From NCBI RefSeq assembly GCF_900070365.1, contig NZ_LN850107.1, forward strand, positions 1,054,001 to 1,118,000: a stretch of DNA of 64,000 nucleotides. Direction: 5' to 3'. The position numbers and the translations under genes are program-made. Under the pieces are notes generated by a model. It ran no database searches. It saw only the letters and a program-made list of their open reading frames with translations, and was not told where the DNA came from. This DNA comes from Alloactinosynnema sp. L-07. GTDB taxonomy: Bacteria > Actinomycetota > Actinomycetes > Mycobacteriales > Pseudonocardiaceae. Below, one piece after another: positions 28,504-37,297 of this stretch (positions within the stretch are counted from its first letter, which is position 1; the number at the start of each line of letters is the position of its first letter).

Positions 28504-29508
28504 ATGGCGCGGGTTGTGGTCACCGGCGGATGCGGATTCCTGGGCAGCCACCTGGTCGATGAGCTGGTCCGACGCGGCGACGATGTCACCGTGTTCGACG
28601 GCGGCACACCCCCACCCGACCAGACACCACCCGCGTCAGTCCGATACGTGGCAGGCGACGTCCGCGACGCGGCGGCCCTGACCGAGGTCGTGAAGAGCGG
28701 CGTCGACACCGTCTACCACATGGCCGCCGTCGTCGGCGTCGACCGCTACCTCGCCAGCCCAGTCGACGTCATCGACATCAACTTGCTGGGCACCCGAAAC
28801 GTGTTGGATCTAGCGTCGAAGGCAGACGCGAAAGTCGTCGTGGCCAGCACCAGCGAGGTATTCGGCAAGAACCCGGCCGTCCCGTGGCGGGAAGACGACG
28901 ACCGGGTGCTGGGAAGCACCGCCGTCGACCGCTGGTGCTACTCCTCAAGCAAGGCACTGGGGGAGCACCTGGCCTTCGCCTACGCCCGCGACCGTGGACT
29001 GAAGACAGCCATCGTCCGCTACTTCAATGTCTACGGCCCACGCCAACGCCCGGCGTTCGTCGTCAGCCGAAGCGTCCACCGAGCCCTCAACGCCCAACCC
29101 CAGGTCGTCTACGACAACGGCGTCCAAACCCGCTGCTTCACCTACGTCCAAGACGCGATCGACGCCACCATCACGGCAGGAAACAGCGACGCCGCGATAG
29201 GAGAGTGCTTCAACGTCGGCAGCTCAGTCGAAACGACGGTCGCCGAGGTAATCAACCTGGTCGCCGAACTCACCAACACCGACGCGATAGTCCCGATCGA
29301 CACCCGCATCCACCTAGGCGCCCGCTACCAGGACCTACAACGACGCGTCCCAGATACGAACAAGATCCGAAACGCCCTCGGCTGGCACTGCACAACCGAC
29401 CTACGCGACGGCCTAGCCAAAACCATCGATTGGGCCCGAAAGAACCCATGGTGGCTAGCCCAACCCGACAGCGGCGTAGCCCCCAACACCGACCAAGCGG
29501 CGGCCTGA
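28504..29508 (+). CDS. NAD-dependent sugar epimerase/dehydratase (extended SDR), possible 4-ketoreductase
   Basis: 334-residue extended SDR. The NAD site is TGGCGFLGSH (about 7-16) and the catalytic residues are in the STSEVF region and YSSSK (Tyr-x-x-x-Lys). AAVVGVDRYL and YGPRQRPA resemble UDP-xylose synthase and UDP-glucose 4-epimerase relatives. Next to a dideoxysugar operon, a 4-ketoreductase or 4-epimerase role is likely, but a housekeeping NDP-sugar role is possible. ATG 28504 has GGGGAGGT upstream. The last third uses many CTA, CGA and ACA codons, unlike its neighbours, which suggests a separate origin. Confidence 0.8.
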   Translation: MARVVVTGGCGFLGSHLVDELVRRGDDVTVFDGGTPPPDQTPPASVRYVAGDVRDAAALTEVVKSGVDTVYHMAAVVGVDRYLASPVDVIDINLLGTRNVLDLASKADAKVVVASTSEVFGKNPAVPWREDDDRVLGSTAVDRWCYSSSKALGEHLAFAYARDRGLKTAIVRYFNVYGPRQRPAFVVSRSVHRALNAQPQVVYDNGVQTRCFTYVQDAIDATITAGNSDAAIGECFNVGSSVETTVAEVINLVAELTNTDAIVPIDTRIHLGARYQDLQRRVPDTNKIRNALGWHCTTDLRDGLAKTIDWARKNPWWLAQPDSGVAPNTDQAAA

Positions 29509-29625
29509 CCCACCACGCGCCTCCCAAGGACAACATGCCCAGGTCCGCGCTTCGCATAGGACAGCTTTCGCCCTCGCTGGTTTCGCTGACGTGAATTCCC
29601 CGCCCACCGGTGGTTGACTGGCGGC

Positions 29626-30651
29626 ATGCTGCCCTGGGACGTCGAACTCGCCGGTCGCCTCGACCGCAACACCATCACCTCCGATCTGCTGCGCGACAAC
29701 CCGCTGGGTGATCCGCACGAGCGGCCGCTGTGGGTATACGTTCCGCCGGGCTACGACGACGATCCCGACATCCGGTACCCCGCCGTCTACGTGATCCAGG
29801 GGTACACCGGGTCGGTGTCGATGTGGGCCAACCGGACCCCGTTCCGGCAGCCGTTCATCGAGACCGCCGACGCCGCTTTCGCGGGCGGCGTGCCCGGCTG
29901 CGTCGTGGTGTACGTCGACGCCTGGACCGCGCTGGGCGGCTCCCAGTTCGTCGACTCGCCGGGCACCGGCCCGTACCACTCCTATCTGTGTGATGAGGTC
30001 GTGCCGTGGGTGGACGAGCACTATCGCACCATCTCCGACCGCGACTCGCGCGCGATCGCGGGGAAGTCCTCCGGCGGCTTCGGCGCGATGATCACCCCGA
30101 TGCTGCGCCCGGACGTGTTCGGCGCCCTCGCCACCCACGCGGGCGACACCCTCTACGAGCTGAGCTATATCCCCGATATCGCCAAGGCCGTCCGCGCCCT
30201 GCGCGCCTACGACGGCGACATCACCCGCTGGCACGCCGACTTCCGGTCCCGCCCGGCCTTCACCAAGCCGGAGGACGCCGTCCTCATCGAGATGATGTGC
30301 CTGTCCTCGTGCTTCTCCCCGAGCGTGGACGGCACCCCTGAACTCCCGTTCGACCCGGCAACGGGCGTCCTGCGCCCGGACCAGTGGAACCGCTGGCTGG
30401 CTTGGGATCCGGTTCGCATGGTCGCGCCTCACGCCGACGCTCTGCGCTCTGTGCACTCGATCTGGATCGACGCGGGCACCAGCGACGAGTGGTATCTGGA
30501 CCTTGGCGCCCAGGCGTTCCGCGCGGAACTGGCGAAGATCGGCGTTCCGGACGACCGGGTCCACTTCGAACTCTTCGACGCCGGACACGGCGCGATCGAC
30601 TACCGCTACCCACTCGCGCTGACCTGGCTGGCCGAACGCCTGCACCGCTGA
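29626..30651 (+). CDS. Esterase D/enterochelin-esterase-like alpha/beta hydrolase
   Basis: 341-residue hydrolase of the putative esterase family (PF00756). The nucleophile elbow is GKSSGGFG, the Asp is in WIDAGTSDEW and the His in LFDAGHGAIDYRY. It has no signal peptide. Relatives include enterochelin esterase, S-formylglutathione hydrolase and the mycolyltransferase fold; the substrate is not clear. ATG 29626 gives the family-like start MLPWDVELAGRL. Its stop lies inside the 18-bp terminator stem shared with the convergent terpene cyclase gene. Confidence 0.82.
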   Translation: MLPWDVELAGRLDRNTITSDLLRDNPLGDPHERPLWVYVPPGYDDDPDIRYPAVYVIQGYTGSVSMWANRTPFRQPFIETADAAFAGGVPGCVVVYVDAWTALGGSQFVDSPGTGPYHSYLCDEVVPWVDEHYRTISDRDSRAIAGKSSGGFGAMITPMLRPDVFGALATHAGDTLYELSYIPDIAKAVRALRAYDGDITRWHADFRSRPAFTKPEDAVLIEMMCLSSCFSPSVDGTPELPFDPATGVLRPDQWNRWLAWDPVRMVAPHADALRSVHSIWIDAGTSDEWYLDLGAQAFRAELAKIGVPDDRVHFELFDAGHGAIDYRYPLALTWLAERLHR

Positions 30652-30677
30652 CAGCGTGGCGCTGTCAGCGGTGCAGG
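30639..30677. terminator. Bidirectional terminator hairpin overlapping the esterase stop
   Basis: A perfect 18-bp stem (30639-30656 with 30660-30677) and a 3-base loop (TGG). It includes the esterase TGA and lies 15 bases from the end of the convergent terpene cyclase gene, so it can serve both. Confidence 0.85.
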
Positions 30678-30691
30678 TGGATGGCTGGGTG

Positions 30692-31930
30692 CTACGCGGC
30701 GCTGGTGGCGGCGTTCTCGGCGTGGTAGCGCTTGGTGGTGGCGTGCCATTCCCGGCTGCCGCCGCACCAGGCCCACGTGTCGGCCAGGAAGCGCTGCAAC
30801 ATCGGTGTGCCCTTCAGGCTGAGCGCGGCCGCCTCGGCGACGAAGCGCTTCATCAGCTCGTTGTGGATCTCCACGGTGCGCTTGACCGCCTGCCGCGGCG
30901 TGCAGCCCTCCTCCTCCATGAGCGCGATCGGCAGGCTGATGTCGTTGTCGGCCTCCTTGCTCATCGAGTGCAGGTCGTTGATCAGCACGGCGGCGGTCCC
31001 GGCCATGGTGAACGCGCGGCGCACCGCCGGGTCGAAGAACTCCTGGGCGGGCAGCTCGTACCCCGCCACCGCGTCGACCAGGAGCATCGGCGGCAGATAG
31101 CTGTTGTGATGGCGGTGCATCAGGTACTCCCAGACCGCGGGCCGCCTGCCGGTGTTGCGCCAGCTCGCGTTCTGGCCCAGCGCGGTGAACAGGATCGCCA
31201 TCTGGTGCTGGAACCGGCCCATTTGCGGCGCGGTGGTGTACTTCGCCAGGTGTTCCATGCCGGTGCGGAAGGCGTGGGCGATCGGTTCCTCCTTGATGAA
31301 CCGATCGAGTTCGTGCTGGTAGCGCTGGGGGAGCACGACCGGGTCGACCACGCCGTAGAGCACCCCGAGCCGCGCGGCGGCGAGCTGAGGGTCGGCGCCC
31401 ATCTCCTCTTCGTCGAGGTAGTAGTCGTCGGCGGCCCACTCGGCCACAACGACCTTGGTGGCAGCCAGCAGCCGATCCGGGTCGTCGGTGCCGGGGTGGG
31501 TGAGCATGACCAGCCTGCCGAACCCGCAGGCCCGCAGGTGGTCTTCGCGCCCGGGATAGATCCCGACCTGCCCGGCCCACTCGACCATCCGGTCGTTGAC
31601 CTCCTCGCCGAGCGCGGGGTTGTCCCGCACCGGGCCGGGGCAGAACAGCTCCGGGATCGCGTCATCGTCGTCTGCGGGCTCGGGATCCTCGGCTTCCTCG
31701 CGCAGCCTGGCCGCGAGAAGCAATGGGAGCAGGACCGCCGACATGCCCAGCGAGGTCGGGTTCTCGATCGGCGGGAACACAGTGGACGGCGTTCGCGCCA
31801 GACCGGCCCCGGCGAGCAGCGCGGCGAGTTCGCCCGCCGGGGCCGTGTCCATGTCCGCGAGCACGGCCGCCGCTTGCCTGGCCAGGTCGTCGGTCGCGAG
31901 GGGGGCGAACAGACGGGACAACACGGACAT
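30692..31930 (-). CDS. 2-methylisoborneol synthase-like C11 terpene cyclase, likely encapsulin cargo
   Basis: 412-residue class I terpene cyclase expected to cyclise 2-methyl-GPP. The first metal motif is DDYYLDEEEMG, and the second is NDLHSMSKE, which fits the NSE consensus. The N-terminal about 110 residues precede the catalytic fold, are Ala/Pro/Asp-rich, and include NPTSLGMSAVLL at 57-68. The equivalent region of 2B cargo is thought to be disordered and to direct loading. The gene follows the GPP methyltransferase by 11 bases. 2-Methylisoborneol is the default product, but the metal motif differs from the DDCYCED form I recall for Streptomyces synthases, so 2-methylenebornane or another C11 product is possible. 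Confidence 0.88.
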   Translation of the reverse strand: MSVLSRLFAPLATDDLARQAAAVLADMDTAPAGELAALLAGAGLARTPSTVFPPIENPTSLGMSAVLLPLLLAARLREEAEDPEPADDDDAIPELFCPGPVRDNPALGEEVNDRMVEWAGQVGIYPGREDHLRACGFGRLVMLTHPGTDDPDRLLAATKVVVAEWAADDYYLDEEEMGADPQLAAARLGVLYGVVDPVVLPQRYQHELDRFIKEEPIAHAFRTGMEHLAKYTTAPQMGRFQHQMAILFTALGQNASWRNTGRRPAVWEYLMHRHHNSYLPPMLLVDAVAGYELPAQEFFDPAVRRAFTMAGTAAVLINDLHSMSKEADNDISLPIALMEEEGCTPRQAVKRTVEIHNELMKRFVAEAAALSLKGTPMLQRFLADTWAWCGGSREWHATTKRYHAENAATSAA

Positions 31931-31941
31931 GGTCGGCGGCC

Positions 31942-32814
31942 TCAGATCCGGTCGGCGGCGATGAGGAGGTAGTGGAAGCTGCCTTCGCGATACGCGGTGA
32001 GGAACGGGTCTTCGATTCCGGTGGCGACCGAGGACTGGGCCCGCAGTTCCCAGTAGGGGATCGTGGCGGCGGTCAGGTCGACGACATTGATGGGCACGAA
32101 GTTGTTGCGGGCCAAGGCTTCGAAGTACTTGCTGCGCGGATGGATGTTGCAGGTGTAGTGCTGGTCGATCTGGCTGACCGCCTTGGACCGCCCGCCGGTG
32201 ACGTCGTTGTAGCAGCCGGTGATGCAGACGTAGCGGCCACCGAACGGGATCAGCCGGGCGAACTCGGCGTAGAGGTCGTCCAGGTCGACGTACATGGTCG
32301 TCTCGTTGGTCCAGATGCCGTTCATCGACCCGGTTTCGAAGCCGGTGTCGAGCATGTTGCGGAAGTGGAACCGGACCTGGTCGGCGACGCCGCGGTCGAC
32401 GGCCTGGGAATTGGCGAACTCGACCTGGGACTCCGAGATCGAGACGCCGTCGACCCGGCAGCCGAACCGCTTGTTGGCCATGAACGACGTGCCGCCCCGG
32501 CCGGACCCGCCGTCCATGAGCCCGCCGGTCGCCGGGATCTCGCCGAGGTGGTCGAGCAGGACGTCGGCCTGAGCGGTCTCCAGGCGGTGCATCTCGGCGA
32601 TGATCGCCTGCTCGCGACCCTCAACCGGGCCGGTGAGCACCGCGGGGTCGTAGTCGCCGAGGCCGTAGTGGTGGTGGTAGAGGCCGTCGACGTCGCCCAG
32701 CCGCAGGTTCACCGGGTCCTTCTCGTTGTTCCAGTACGTCGCGACCGAGCGCTGGTAGTCGCTGCGCAGCACCGGCTGGGCGGGGGCATCGGAGAAAGAC
32801 CGCGTCGTGGTCAT
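31942..32814 (-). CDS. Geranyl diphosphate 2-C-methyltransferase
   Basis: 290-residue SAM methyltransferase that converts GPP to 2-methyl-GPP, the substrate of the next gene. Family markers are YHHHYGLGDYD (about 47-57), the SAM motif LMDGGSGRGG (about 97-106) and DQHYTCNIHPRSKYF. ATG 32814 is chosen because AAGGAG lies about 10 bases upstream; the longer TTG frame would start on the ribosome binding site. It lacks the LGxxA motif seen in the three prenyl/terpene enzymes, so it may remain outside the shell. Confidence 0.94.
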   Translation of the reverse strand: MTTTRSFSDAPAQPVLRSDYQRSVATYWNNEKDPVNLRLGDVDGLYHHHYGLGDYDPAVLTGPVEGREQAIIAEMHRLETAQADVLLDHLGEIPATGGLMDGGSGRGGTSFMANKRFGCRVDGVSISESQVEFANSQAVDRGVADQVRFHFRNMLDTGFETGSMNGIWTNETTMYVDLDDLYAEFARLIPFGGRYVCITGCYNDVTGGRSKAVSQIDQHYTCNIHPRSKYFEALARNNFVPINVVDLTAATIPYWELRAQSSVATGIEDPFLTAYREGSFHYLLIAADRI

Positions 32815-32866
32815 TTTGGGGAACTCCTTCAACGGTGGTGCGGATGTTGGATCGATGACCCGTGGG

Positions 32867-34270
32867 TCAGTCGGCGCGGCCGAGTTCGACGTCTTCGAGG
32901 ATGCCCAGCGCGTCGGGCATCAGGACGGCGGCGGAGTAGTACGCGGTGACCAGGTAGGAGGTGATCGCCTTGGCGTCGGTGCCCATGTTCCGCACGGACA
33001 GGCCAGGGCGGTACTCGTCGGGCAGCCCGGTCTGGTGCAGGCCGATCACGCCCTGGCGGTCCTCACCGGTGCGCAGCAGCATGATCGAGGTGGTGCCGCG
33101 GTCGCTGATCGGGATCTTGCCGCAGGGCAGCACCGGCACACCGCGCCACGCGGGCACCATCTGGCCGTTCATGTCGACGTGCTGCGGGTAGACCCCGCGC
33201 CTGCTGCACGCCTGGCCGAACGCGGCGATGGCCTTGGGGTGGGCCAGGAACGCCGTGGGTTCCTTCCACACCGTGGCCAGCAGCTCGTCCATGTCGTCGG
33301 GGGTGGGCGGGCCGCCGCGGGTGTGGATGCGCTGGCCGAGATCGGCGTTGTGCAGCAGGCCGAACTCGCGGTTGTTCACCAGTTCCCGTTCCTGGCGCTC
33401 GCGAAGTGCCTCGATGGTCAGGCGCAACTGCTGCTCGGCCTGGTTCATCGGGTCGTTGTAGAGGTCGGAGACCCTGGTGTGCACGCGCAGCACGGTCTGG
33501 GCGACGCTGAGCTCGTACTCCCGCGGCGTGAGTTCGTAGTCGACGAACGTGCCGGGCAGCTCGGGCTCACCTCGGTGGCCCGCGGCCAGTTCGATGGCGG
33601 CCTCGCCGTGCTCGTCCTGGGCGCCTGCCGTGAACTCCCGGTGCCACGCCAGCTGCGCGCGCAGGGCCTCCGAACGCGCGTTCAGCGCCAGGAAGTCGGC
33701 CTTGGACAGGATCAGCGCGGTGCAGCGGGTGGCGGTGTGCGCGGTGTACGCCCACGTCGCCTCGGCCGTCGACAGGATCTCGTCGCCGATGTGATCGCCG
33801 TCGGCCAGCACGCCCAGCGTCGTTCGGTCGCCGTAGTCGCCCGTGGCCAGCTTGTGCACCTTGCCGTGGGCGATGAGGACGAGCCGGTCGACCGACCCAC
33901 CCTGCTCCACAATGGACTCGCCTGCGGCGTACTCGCGTTGCTCGAAGCGGTTGGCCAGCTCGGCGAGCACCTCCGCGTCGTCGAATCCGCGCAGCGGGGC
34001 CAGTTCGCGCAGCTCCTCGGGGATCACCCGGACCTCGGCCCCGGTGGTGACGAACTCGACGCGCCCGTCGCCGACAGTGTGGGTGCGGCGGCGGTTGACC
34101 CGGTAGGCGCCGCCCTTGGCCTCCACCCACGGCAGGGTGCGCAGCAGCCAGCGGGAGCTGATGCCCTGCATCTGGGGAACCGACTTGGTGGTCGTCGCGA
34201 GATTTCGCGCCGCCGCCGTGCTCAGACTCAATTGTGTTTGTTCGGTTTCCGGGTCAAGAATGTCGGTCAC
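32867..34270 (-). CDS. Family 2B encapsulin shell protein 2 (2-MIB locus)
   Basis: 467-residue EshA-like shell protein heading the operon shell-methyltransferase-cyclase. The N-arm [19 protein letters not shown] and the HK97-type core from about LPGTFVDYE are conserved. The nucleotide-domain cassette is HIGDEILS (160-167), which keeps Gly-Asp/Glu. In the core it differs from shells 1 and 3 ([17 protein letters not shown] in place of [17 protein letters not shown]), so it is the most distant of the three. GTG 34270 has AGGAG 10 bases upstream. In Streptomyces the same three functions cluster, with the cyclase before the methyltransferase. Confidence 0.93.
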   Translation of the reverse strand: MTDILDPETEQTQLSLSTAAARNLATTTKSVPQMQGISSRWLLRTLPWVEAKGGAYRVNRRRTHTVGDGRVEFVTTGAEVRVIPEELRELAPLRGFDDAEVLAELANRFEQREYAAGESIVEQGGSVDRLVLIAHGKVHKLATGDYGDRTTLGVLADGDHIGDEILSTAEATWAYTAHTATRCTALILSKADFLALNARSEALRAQLAWHREFTAGAQDEHGEAAIELAAGHRGEPELPGTFVDYELTPREYELSVAQTVLRVHTRVSDLYNDPMNQAEQQLRLTIEALRERQERELVNNREFGLLHNADLGQRIHTRGGPPTPDDMDELLATVWKEPTAFLAHPKAIAAFGQACSRRGVYPQHVDMNGQMVPAWRGVPVLPCGKIPISDRGTTSIMLLRTGEDRQGVIGLHQTGLPDEYRPGLSVRNMGTDAKAITSYLVTAYYSAAVLMPDALGILEDVELGRAD

Positions 34271-34553
34271 CGGCGAATACTCCTATCGAACTGTGAGGGT
34301 CGACGAGAAAGCCGATATCGAAATAGGCCTAACCGGCTGGGAGGAATTCCCGGCCGTGTCGGCGAGCGGCCCCGGTTTGGGGCGACAGCACCGAAACTAG
34401 CACTGATGATCTTCGAGGACTAGTCACTCGACAGGGTGATGGATCGAGCCGGAACCCACTTTCGTGTCATGGTCACGGCGCGGTGTGAATGTTTTAATTC
34501 CGTTGGCTATTCACCCCGGCCGCAGGTAGTACCCAACGGATTGGTGATGCGTT
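34271..34553. promoter_or_regulatory. Divergent promoter region between shell genes 2 and 3
   Basis: 283 bases with locally low GC content (for example GAATGTTTTAATTCCG near 34488) between two head-to-head encapsulin genes. Both promoters must be here, which could allow shared control of two shell subunits. I could not identify a confident operator or -10/-35 pair. Confidence 0.45.
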
Positions 34554-35942
34554 GTGACCGTGACAGAACCCGACGTCAGCCTGAATGGGCACGCTCAGCT
34601 CAGCCTGAGCACCAAGGCTGCCCGCAACCTGGCCACGACGACCAAGTCCGAGCCGCAGATGCAAGGCATCTCGCCGCGCTGGCTGCTGAAGATGCTGCCG
34701 TGGGTGACCGTCGCGGGCGGCACGTATCGCGTGAACCAGCGGCTGACCTACACCGTCGGCGACGGCAGTGTCGAGTTCACCAACGTCGGCGCGCGGGTCC
34801 GGGTGATCCCGCAGGAATTGCGCGAGTTGCCGCTGCTGCACGACTTCGACGACGAGGAGACCCTGGCCGCGCTGGCCGACCGGTTCGTGCAGCAGGAGTT
34901 CGCCGCGGGCGAGGTCATCATCCGGGCGGGGGATCCGGCCGACCGGATCTGCCTGATCGCGCACGGCAGGGCGGACAAGCTGGGCACCGGCATGTACGAC
35001 GACGATGTCGTGCTGGGTGTGCTGGCCGACGGCGACCATGTCAGCCATCAGAACGGCGATACCTGGCCGTTCAGCGTGACGGCCACGACCGCGTGCACGG
35101 TCCTGGTCCTGGCGGAGCGGGCGCTTGACGAGCTCGCCCAGCGGTCGGAACCGCTGCGGGCGCACCTGGAAGCGTTCCGGTCCAGGCCGGTGCTGTCGCA
35201 GAACAAGTACGGTGAGGCCGAGATCGCGCTGTCGGCGGGCCACGCCGGGGAGGCGGAGCTGCCGGGCACCTTCGTCGACTACGAGACCTCGCCGAGGGAG
35301 TACGAACTCAGCGTCGCCCAGACGGTCCTGCGGGTCCACTCCCGGGTCGCAGACCTCTACAACCAGCCGATGAACCAGACCGAGCAGCAGTTGCGGCTCA
35401 CCGTGGAGGCGCTGCGCGAGCGCCAGGAACGCGAGCTGATCAACAACCGCGAGTTCGGCCTGCTGCACAACGCCGATCTCCGCCAGCGCATCCACACCCG
35501 CACCGGCCCACCCACCCCCGACGACATGGACGAACTGCTGTGCAGGCGCCGCAAGTCCCGGTTCTTTCTGGCGCATCCGCGCACCATCGCCGCCTTCGGC
35601 CGCGAGTGCACCAAGCGCGGCATCTACCCCACCACCACAGAGGTCGACGGCACCCCGGTGATGGCGTGGCGAGGCGTGCCGGTGCTGCCCTGCGACAAGA
35701 TCCCGATCACCAACACCAACACCAGTTCCATCCTGGTGATGCGCACCGGCGAGGAGGATCAAGGGGTCATCGGTCTGACCCCGGCCGCCCTGCCCGACGA
35801 GTTCGAGCCCGGCTTGAACATCCGCTTCATGGGCATCAACGAGAAGGCGGTGATCTCCTACCTGGTCAGTGCCTACTTCTCGGCGGCGGTGCTCGTCCCC
35901 GACGCCCTCGGCGTCCTGGACAACGTCGAACTCGGTCGCTGA
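34554..35942 (+). CDS. Family 2B encapsulin shell protein 3 (no adjacent cargo gene)
   Basis: 462-residue EshA-like shell protein transcribed alone, divergent from shell 2. Its C-terminal core is nearly the same as that of shell 1 ([32 protein letters not shown]). The nucleotide domain is unusual: where shells 1 and 2 have 13 residues between LADGD and the next Trp, this one has 9 (HVSHQNGDT, from residue 162). The Gly-Asp/Glu of the phosphate cassette is displaced or lost, so ligand binding is probably weakened or changed. GTG 34554. It may co-assemble with shell 1 or 2 into a mixed compartment; this is inference. Confidence 0.92.
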   Translation: MTVTEPDVSLNGHAQLSLSTKAARNLATTTKSEPQMQGISPRWLLKMLPWVTVAGGTYRVNQRLTYTVGDGSVEFTNVGARVRVIPQELRELPLLHDFDDEETLAALADRFVQQEFAAGEVIIRAGDPADRICLIAHGRADKLGTGMYDDDVVLGVLADGDHVSHQNGDTWPFSVTATTACTVLVLAERALDELAQRSEPLRAHLEAFRSRPVLSQNKYGEAEIALSAGHAGEAELPGTFVDYETSPREYELSVAQTVLRVHSRVADLYNQPMNQTEQQLRLTVEALRERQERELINNREFGLLHNADLRQRIHTRTGPPTPDDMDELLCRRRKSRFFLAHPRTIAAFGRECTKRGIYPTTTEVDGTPVMAWRGVPVLPCDKIPITNTNTSSILVMRTGEEDQGVIGLTPAALPDEFEPGLNIRFMGINEKAVISYLVSAYFSAAVLVPDALGVLDNVELGR

Positions 35943-36164
35943 CAAGTAGTCTCGGCGTTCCGATAGGTCGAGACCGCGCTGTCCAACCGAGGACAGCGCC
36001 TCCGATCACAGCGACCCAGCAGTGCGAAACCCGACATCGGCGAGTGCGGTGTCCAGTTCCGGGTGTCCAAGTGGGGCAGGCAAAGGCGGTTGCCGCAGTA
36101 GCCTCCGCGGCAGGCAGATCTCTTGCCAGTCCTAAGTGGACGAACATGCTCGGAAGGGACTCCA

Positions 36165-37250
36165 ATGATCACTCGAGGCAGGGTCGGGCAGGCCATCGGC
36201 GCCGCGATCCTCGTCACCCTGTTAGCCCCCGCGGTCGCCTCGGCCAACACGGGGGTCACCACGATCGCCACCGGCCTGGACAACCCGCGTGGCCTGGCCT
36301 TCGCCGCGGACGGGTCGCTGTATGTCGCCGAGGCGGGCACGGGCGGCACCGCGCCGTGCTTCCCCGGTGAGACGGCCGCGGAGGTGTGCTACGGCGCGAC
36401 CGGCGCGATCACCAAGGTCGGCTACGGCCACCAGCGCCGCGTGGTGACGGGTCTGCCCTCCATCGCCGGAGCCGACGGCGCCTCGGCCATCGGCCCCTCC
36501 GACGTCGCGGTCGTCGGCGGCGTCCCGGTGTTCACCGCCGGGCTCGCCGTCCGCGCCGAGCACCGACCCACGCTTCCCGGCGCGGGTCAGAACGCAGGTT
36601 GGCTGCTGGCAGCCAACCGCGGCCAGGTCACCCGACTGGCAGACATCACCGGCTACGCCACCCAGACCGACCCGGACGGCGGCAACCCGAACTCGGTGGC
36701 CATCACGTCGGCGGGCGCGGCCGTCGCCGACTCGGCGGGCAACACCCTCGTGCGCGTCAACCGGGACGGCGGCATCACCACCCTGGCCTCGTTCCCGAGC
36801 CAGCTGGTCGACGCGCCGCCGTTCCTCGGGCTGCCGCCCGGCACCCAGATCCCGGCGCAGGCCGTGCCCACCGGGGTCGTCACCGGCCCGGACGGCGCGT
36901 ACTACGTCAGCCAGCTCACCGGATTCCCGTTCCCAGTGGGCAAAGCCAGCGTGTTCCGCGTGGTGCCCGGCGAGCAGCCGACCGTCGTGGCAGGCGGTTT
37001 CACCAACATCATCGACCTGGCCTTCGACCGCCGTGGCTCCCTCTATGTCCTGGAGGTCGCCCACAACGGCTTGCTCTCCGGCGACCTGACCGGCGCATTG
37101 ATCAAGGTCAAGCGGGACGGCTCCCACGAGATCGTCACCACCGACCTGACCGGCCCCGGCGGCATCGCGATCAAGGACGGTGCCGCGTACGTCACCGACT
37201 GCGGCGTCTGCCCGGGAACCGGCACTGTGAAGCGGATCCCGCTGTCCTGA
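36165..37250 (+). CDS. ScyD/ScyE-family secreted beta-propeller protein
   Basis: 361 residues with a signal peptide (cleavage near ASA-N, residue 28). Repeated blades such as LDNPRGLAFAADGSLYVAEAG, PTGVVTGPDGAYYV and IIDLAFDRRGSLYVLEVA define the ScyD/ScyE family, named after scytonemin genes but widespread in actinomycetes with unknown roles. Cys pairs near the C-terminus (DCGVCPG) could form a disulfide. ATG 36165 has GGAAGG upstream. It stands alone between shell 3 and a terminator; no link to the encapsulin is shown. Confidence 0.85.
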   Translation: MITRGRVGQAIGAAILVTLLAPAVASANTGVTTIATGLDNPRGLAFAADGSLYVAEAGTGGTAPCFPGETAAEVCYGATGAITKVGYGHQRRVVTGLPSIAGADGASAIGPSDVAVVGGVPVFTAGLAVRAEHRPTLPGAGQNAGWLLAANRGQVTRLADITGYATQTDPDGGNPNSVAITSAGAAVADSAGNTLVRVNRDGGITTLASFPSQLVDAPPFLGLPPGTQIPAQAVPTGVVTGPDGAYYVSQLTGFPFPVGKASVFRVVPGEQPTVVAGGFTNIIDLAFDRRGSLYVLEVAHNGLLSGDLTGALIKVKRDGSHEIVTTDLTGPGGIAIKDGAAYVTDCGVCPGTGTVKRIPLS

Positions 37251-37255
37251 CTGCG

Positions 37256-37295
37256 ATCCCTGGGGGCAGGCCGACGACGCCCTGCCCCCAGGGAT
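37256..37295. terminator. Bidirectional terminator hairpin
   Basis: A perfect 15-bp stem (37256-37270 with 37281-37295) and a 10-base loop between the convergent ScyD/ScyE-like gene and the ABC permease gene. Confidence 0.85.
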
Positions 37296-37297
37296 GA

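Noticed and set aside
32867..35942. A prophage, suggested by the HK97-like fold
   Set aside because: No integrase, terminase, portal, tail or lysis genes are nearby; the neighbours are terpene genes.
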